A DNA stretch of 6,918 nucleotides. Source: an uncultured Actinomycetospora sp. (GTDB lineage Bacteria > Actinomycetota > Actinomycetes > Mycobacteriales > Pseudonocardiaceae). The DNA lies in contig CADCTH010000520.1 in assembly GCA_902805495.1 (NCBI GenBank), forward strand, positions 1 through 6,918, in the 5' to 3' direction. The translations under genes and the position numbers were made by a program. Every line of letters begins with the position of its first letter. Within the stretch, counting starts at the first letter, position 1. The notes below the pieces were generated by a model that worked only from the letters and a program-made list of their open reading frames with translations, ran no database searches and was not told the DNA's origin. Shown in pieces: positions 5,560 to 6,918 of the stretch.

Positions 5560-5564
5560 CTCCC
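5560..5564 (-). promoter_or_regulatory. ribosome binding site of the acyltransferase gene
   Basis: GGGAG on the minus strand lies 4 bases before GTG 5553-5555. It decides the start in favour of this GTG over the GTG at 5541-5543 and the ATG at 5538-5540. Confidence 0.5.
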
Positions 5565-5716
5565 GCCCCGAGGTCGTGCTCCGCCGCCGGGAGCAGGGTA
5601 GGCGTCGGGGGGCGTGGCGCACACCGCTCGAGCACCCGCCCCTTGACCCGTTCCGGGACCCGCGCGCCCGTCCGGACCAGCGCGCGGACCGCCCGGCGCG
5701 TCGGGCCCCCCGCGAC

Positions 5717-5746
5717 GTGACCCGACCGTGTGGGACATGCCACGAT
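5717..5746 (+). promoter_or_regulatory. possible esterase promoter
   Basis: GTGACC (5717-5722) resembles a -35 TTGACA at the TGAC core. After an 18-base spacer comes CACGAT (5741-5746), preceded by TG one base away as in an extended -10. The start would be near 5753, leaving a leader of about 60 bases before the esterase GTG. The first base of the -10 does not fit TANNNT, so support is moderate at best. Confidence 0.33.
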
Positions 5747-5804
5747 GGGGTTCCCTCACCGCTCCCCGCCCCCTCGCCCTCGCTCGAGGTGCGACGCGCC
5801 GTCC

Positions 5805-5810
5805 GGAGGA
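5805..5810 (+). promoter_or_regulatory. ribosome binding site of the esterase gene
   Basis: GGAGGA is a near-perfect Shine-Dalgarno sequence, 4 bases before GTG 5815 and 13 before ATG 5824. It favours the GTG. In contrast to pknL and aroG, this gene is clearly translated from a leadered mRNA. Confidence 0.75.
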
Positions 5811-5814
5811 CCCC

Positions 5815-6618
5815 GTGCCCGTCATGCCCGGCGCCGAGCCGTTCGCCGCCGATCCCGGCGACGGGTCCCGGGAGATCGGCGTCGTGGTCAGCCACGGGCT
5901 CACGGGCACGCCGCAGAGCGTGCGGGCGTGGGGCGAGCACCTCGCCGCCCAGGGCATCGGCGTGCGCGGGCCGCGGCTGCCCGGGCACGGCACCCGGTGG
6001 CAGGACCTCAGCCGCACCCGCTGGCCCGACTGGTACGCGACGGTGGAGCGCGCGGTCGACGAGCTGCGGGCGGAGTACCGCTCGGTGTTCGTCTTCGGGC
6101 AGTCGATGGGCGGCACGCTCACGCTGCGCCTCGCCCAGGAGCGCGGGGACGACATCGCGGGCATCGCGCTGGTCAACCCGTCGGTGACGACGCTGCGCCG
6201 CGACGCCGCGTTCGCGCCCTACATCCAGTGGCTGGTGCCGTGGGTGCCGGGCGTGGCCAACGACATCAAGAAGCCCGGGGTCACCGAGCTGGCGTACGAC
6301 CGGTTGCCCACCCGCGCCGCGGTCTCGCTGACGCAGCTCTGGCGGCTCGTGCGCGCCGACCTCGACCGGGTGCGCTGCCCGGTCCTGCTGTTCCACTCCC
6401 CCAGCGACCACGTGGTCGAGCCGCTGAGCAGCGAGATCGTGCGTCTCGAGCTCGGGACGCACGACCTCACCGACGTGCCGCTCCTCGACAGCCACCACGT
6501 CGCGACGCTCGACAACGACGCCCCCCTGATCTTCGACGACAGCGTGGCGTTCGTCCGCCGCGTGCACGCCGCCCGCACCGCCGGACCCGCCGCCCGCACC
6601 CCAGGGATCCACGCATGA
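5815..6618 (+). CDS. carboxylesterase / monoacylglycerol lipase-like alpha/beta hydrolase
   Basis: The 267-residue serine hydrolase resembles Est30-type carboxylesterases and bacterial monoacylglycerol lipases, which cleave short esters or glycerol esters in the cytoplasm. From the GTG at 5815 the oxyanion loop is SHGLTGTPQSV (26-36), the strand-4 motif is GPRLPGHG (52-59), the nucleophile elbow is GQSMGG (Ser97), the acid is Asp198 in FHSPSDHVVEP, and the histidine is most likely His228 in DSHHVATLD, by comparison with SGHV in Est30. Residues about 125-175 form the lid region. Length is close to the 240-260 usual for the family. An open frame extends upstream to 5728, but GGAGGA before GTG 5815 and the low-complexity upstream residues argue for the later start. 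The TGA overlaps the next ATG (ATGA), so the downstream gene is translationally coupled. Next to an acyltransferase gene, a role in lipid turnover is an attractive inference, but the substrate is not known. Confidence 0.92.
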   Translation: MPVMPGAEPFAADPGDGSREIGVVVSHGLTGTPQSVRAWGEHLAAQGIGVRGPRLPGHGTRWQDLSRTRWPDWYATVERAVDELRAEYRSVFVFGQSMGGTLTLRLAQERGDDIAGIALVNPSVTTLRRDAAFAPYIQWLVPWVPGVANDIKKPGVTELAYDRLPTRAAVSLTQLWRLVRADLDRVRCPVLLFHSPSDHVVEPLSSEIVRLELGTHDLTDVPLLDSHHVATLDNDAPLIFDDSVAFVRRVHAARTAGPAARTPGIHA

Positions 6619-6918
6619 CGCCGCCCGACCCGGACGAGATCCGCCCCGACCCCACGCGTCCCGAGTCCGCGCGCCCCGACACGGCGAGCTCGCAGGACGG
6701 GACGCCCGCCGACCACGAGCCGCAGGGCCACCCCGGGCTCCCCGACGACGTCGACGCCGCCTTCGCCGCGATCGTCGCCGACCGGGCGGCCGCCGGGGCG
6801 CCGCACTGGCCCGACGACCTGCCCGACCTCCGCGCGCCCGGTCGCGACGACGACGGGCCGTCGTCCGGGCTGGGCACCGCGACCCCTCCCGGTGGTCAGC
6901 AGGACCTCGGGCCGGGGC
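6615..6918 (+). CDS. acidic, proline-rich N-terminus of an uncharacterised protein (3' end outside window)
   Basis: The ATG at 6615-6617 overlaps the esterase stop as ATGA, and the frame stays open to the window end (101 complete codons). The visible part is low-complexity: a repeated RPDP/RPES/RPDT pattern at residues 10-22, many Asp, Pro and Gly, and one more ordered-looking stretch, LPDDVDAAFAAIVADRAAAG (42-61). No signal peptide or membrane segment is present in the visible part. Actinobacterial proteins with such a disordered acidic N-terminus often continue into a small membrane domain, but that part is not visible here. It is not recognised as a specific family. Coupling to the esterase suggests co-expression. 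Confidence 0.75.
   Translation, partial: MTPPDPDEIRPDPTRPESARPDTASSQDGTPADHEPQGHPGLPDDVDAAFAAIVADRAAAGAPHWPDDLPDLRAPGRDDDGPSSGLGTATPPGGQQDLGPG

Larger units (their letters stand above)
5556..5814. other. 259-base divergent intergenic region between acyltransferase and esterase
   Basis: No gene is seen here. It must hold both divergent promoters. On the minus side TACCCT (plus positions 5595-5600) could be the acyltransferase -10, giving a leader of roughly 33 bases that includes a small hairpin, GCTCC (5578-5582) pairing with GGAGC (5590-5594). This is weak evidence because no -35 is visible. On the plus side a better candidate is listed separately. The middle part (about 5601-5716) is GC-rich with short repeats such as two copies of CGGACC, and nothing in it is clearly functional. 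Confidence 0.45.

Noticed and set aside
5720..5726. Single ACCCGAC half-site upstream of the esterase, similar to the 1401-1408 half-site
   Set aside because: A 7-base GC-rich match is expected by chance in such DNA and there is no inverted partner at the right distance.
5728..5814. Upstream extension of the esterase frame to GTG 5728
   Set aside because: The GGAGGA site at 5805-5810 serves GTG 5815, the extra 29 residues match no hydrolase N-terminus, and the stretch overlaps the likely promoter.
4318..6612. 764-codon minus-strand open frame spanning three genes
   Set aside because: Its end is the exoribonuclease; the part opposite the esterase and overlapping the acyltransferase in another frame is a shadow with no motif.

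Overview
This window comes from a very GC-rich (by eye well above 70%) actinobacterial chromosome. Codon third positions are almost all G or C. Gene content and order match a conserved actinobacterial block known from Mycobacterium tuberculosis: Rv2175c-like DNA-binding protein, pknL, aroG, Rv2179c-like exoribonuclease, Rv2182c-like acyltransferase. The mycobacterial genes that sit between some of these are absent. A member of Micrococcales (for example a Cellulomonas-like genus) would fit, but this is an impression from protein style, not a proof.

Layout: (1) the 3' end of an unrecognised plus-strand gene with a CxxC pair (1-346); (2) a minus-strand operon of an alpha/beta hydrolase (674-1380, broken by an apparent one-base deletion) followed, with a 4-base GTGA overlap, by the Rv2175c-type winged-HTH protein (315-677); (3) divergently, the Ser/Thr kinase PknL (1474-2763); (4) convergent to it, class II DAHP synthase AroG (2845-4245), entry enzyme of the shikimate pathway; (5) a minus-strand pair made of a PlsC-type acyltransferase (4863-5555) and a DEDDh exoribonuclease (4318-4845); (6) divergently, a carboxylesterase or monoacylglycerol-lipase-like enzyme (5815-6618), coupled by ATGA to an acidic protein that runs off the end (6615-6918).

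The clearest regulatory signal is that three transcription units (hydrolase/Rv2175c-like operon, pknL, aroG) each have a TANNNT -10 hexamer ending exactly 7 bases before the start codon. This is the geometry expected of leaderless mRNAs. Between the divergent hydrolase and pknL promoters lies a perfect 8-bp inverted repeat (1401-1429), placed where it would not be transcribed if both mRNAs are leaderless, so it is a good operator candidate. Because M. tuberculosis PknL phosphorylates Rv2175c and this lowers its DNA binding, a local kinase/DNA-binding-protein circuit acting on this dyad is a testable hypothesis. I found no mobile element, CRISPR array, RNA gene or clearly novel multi-gene system.
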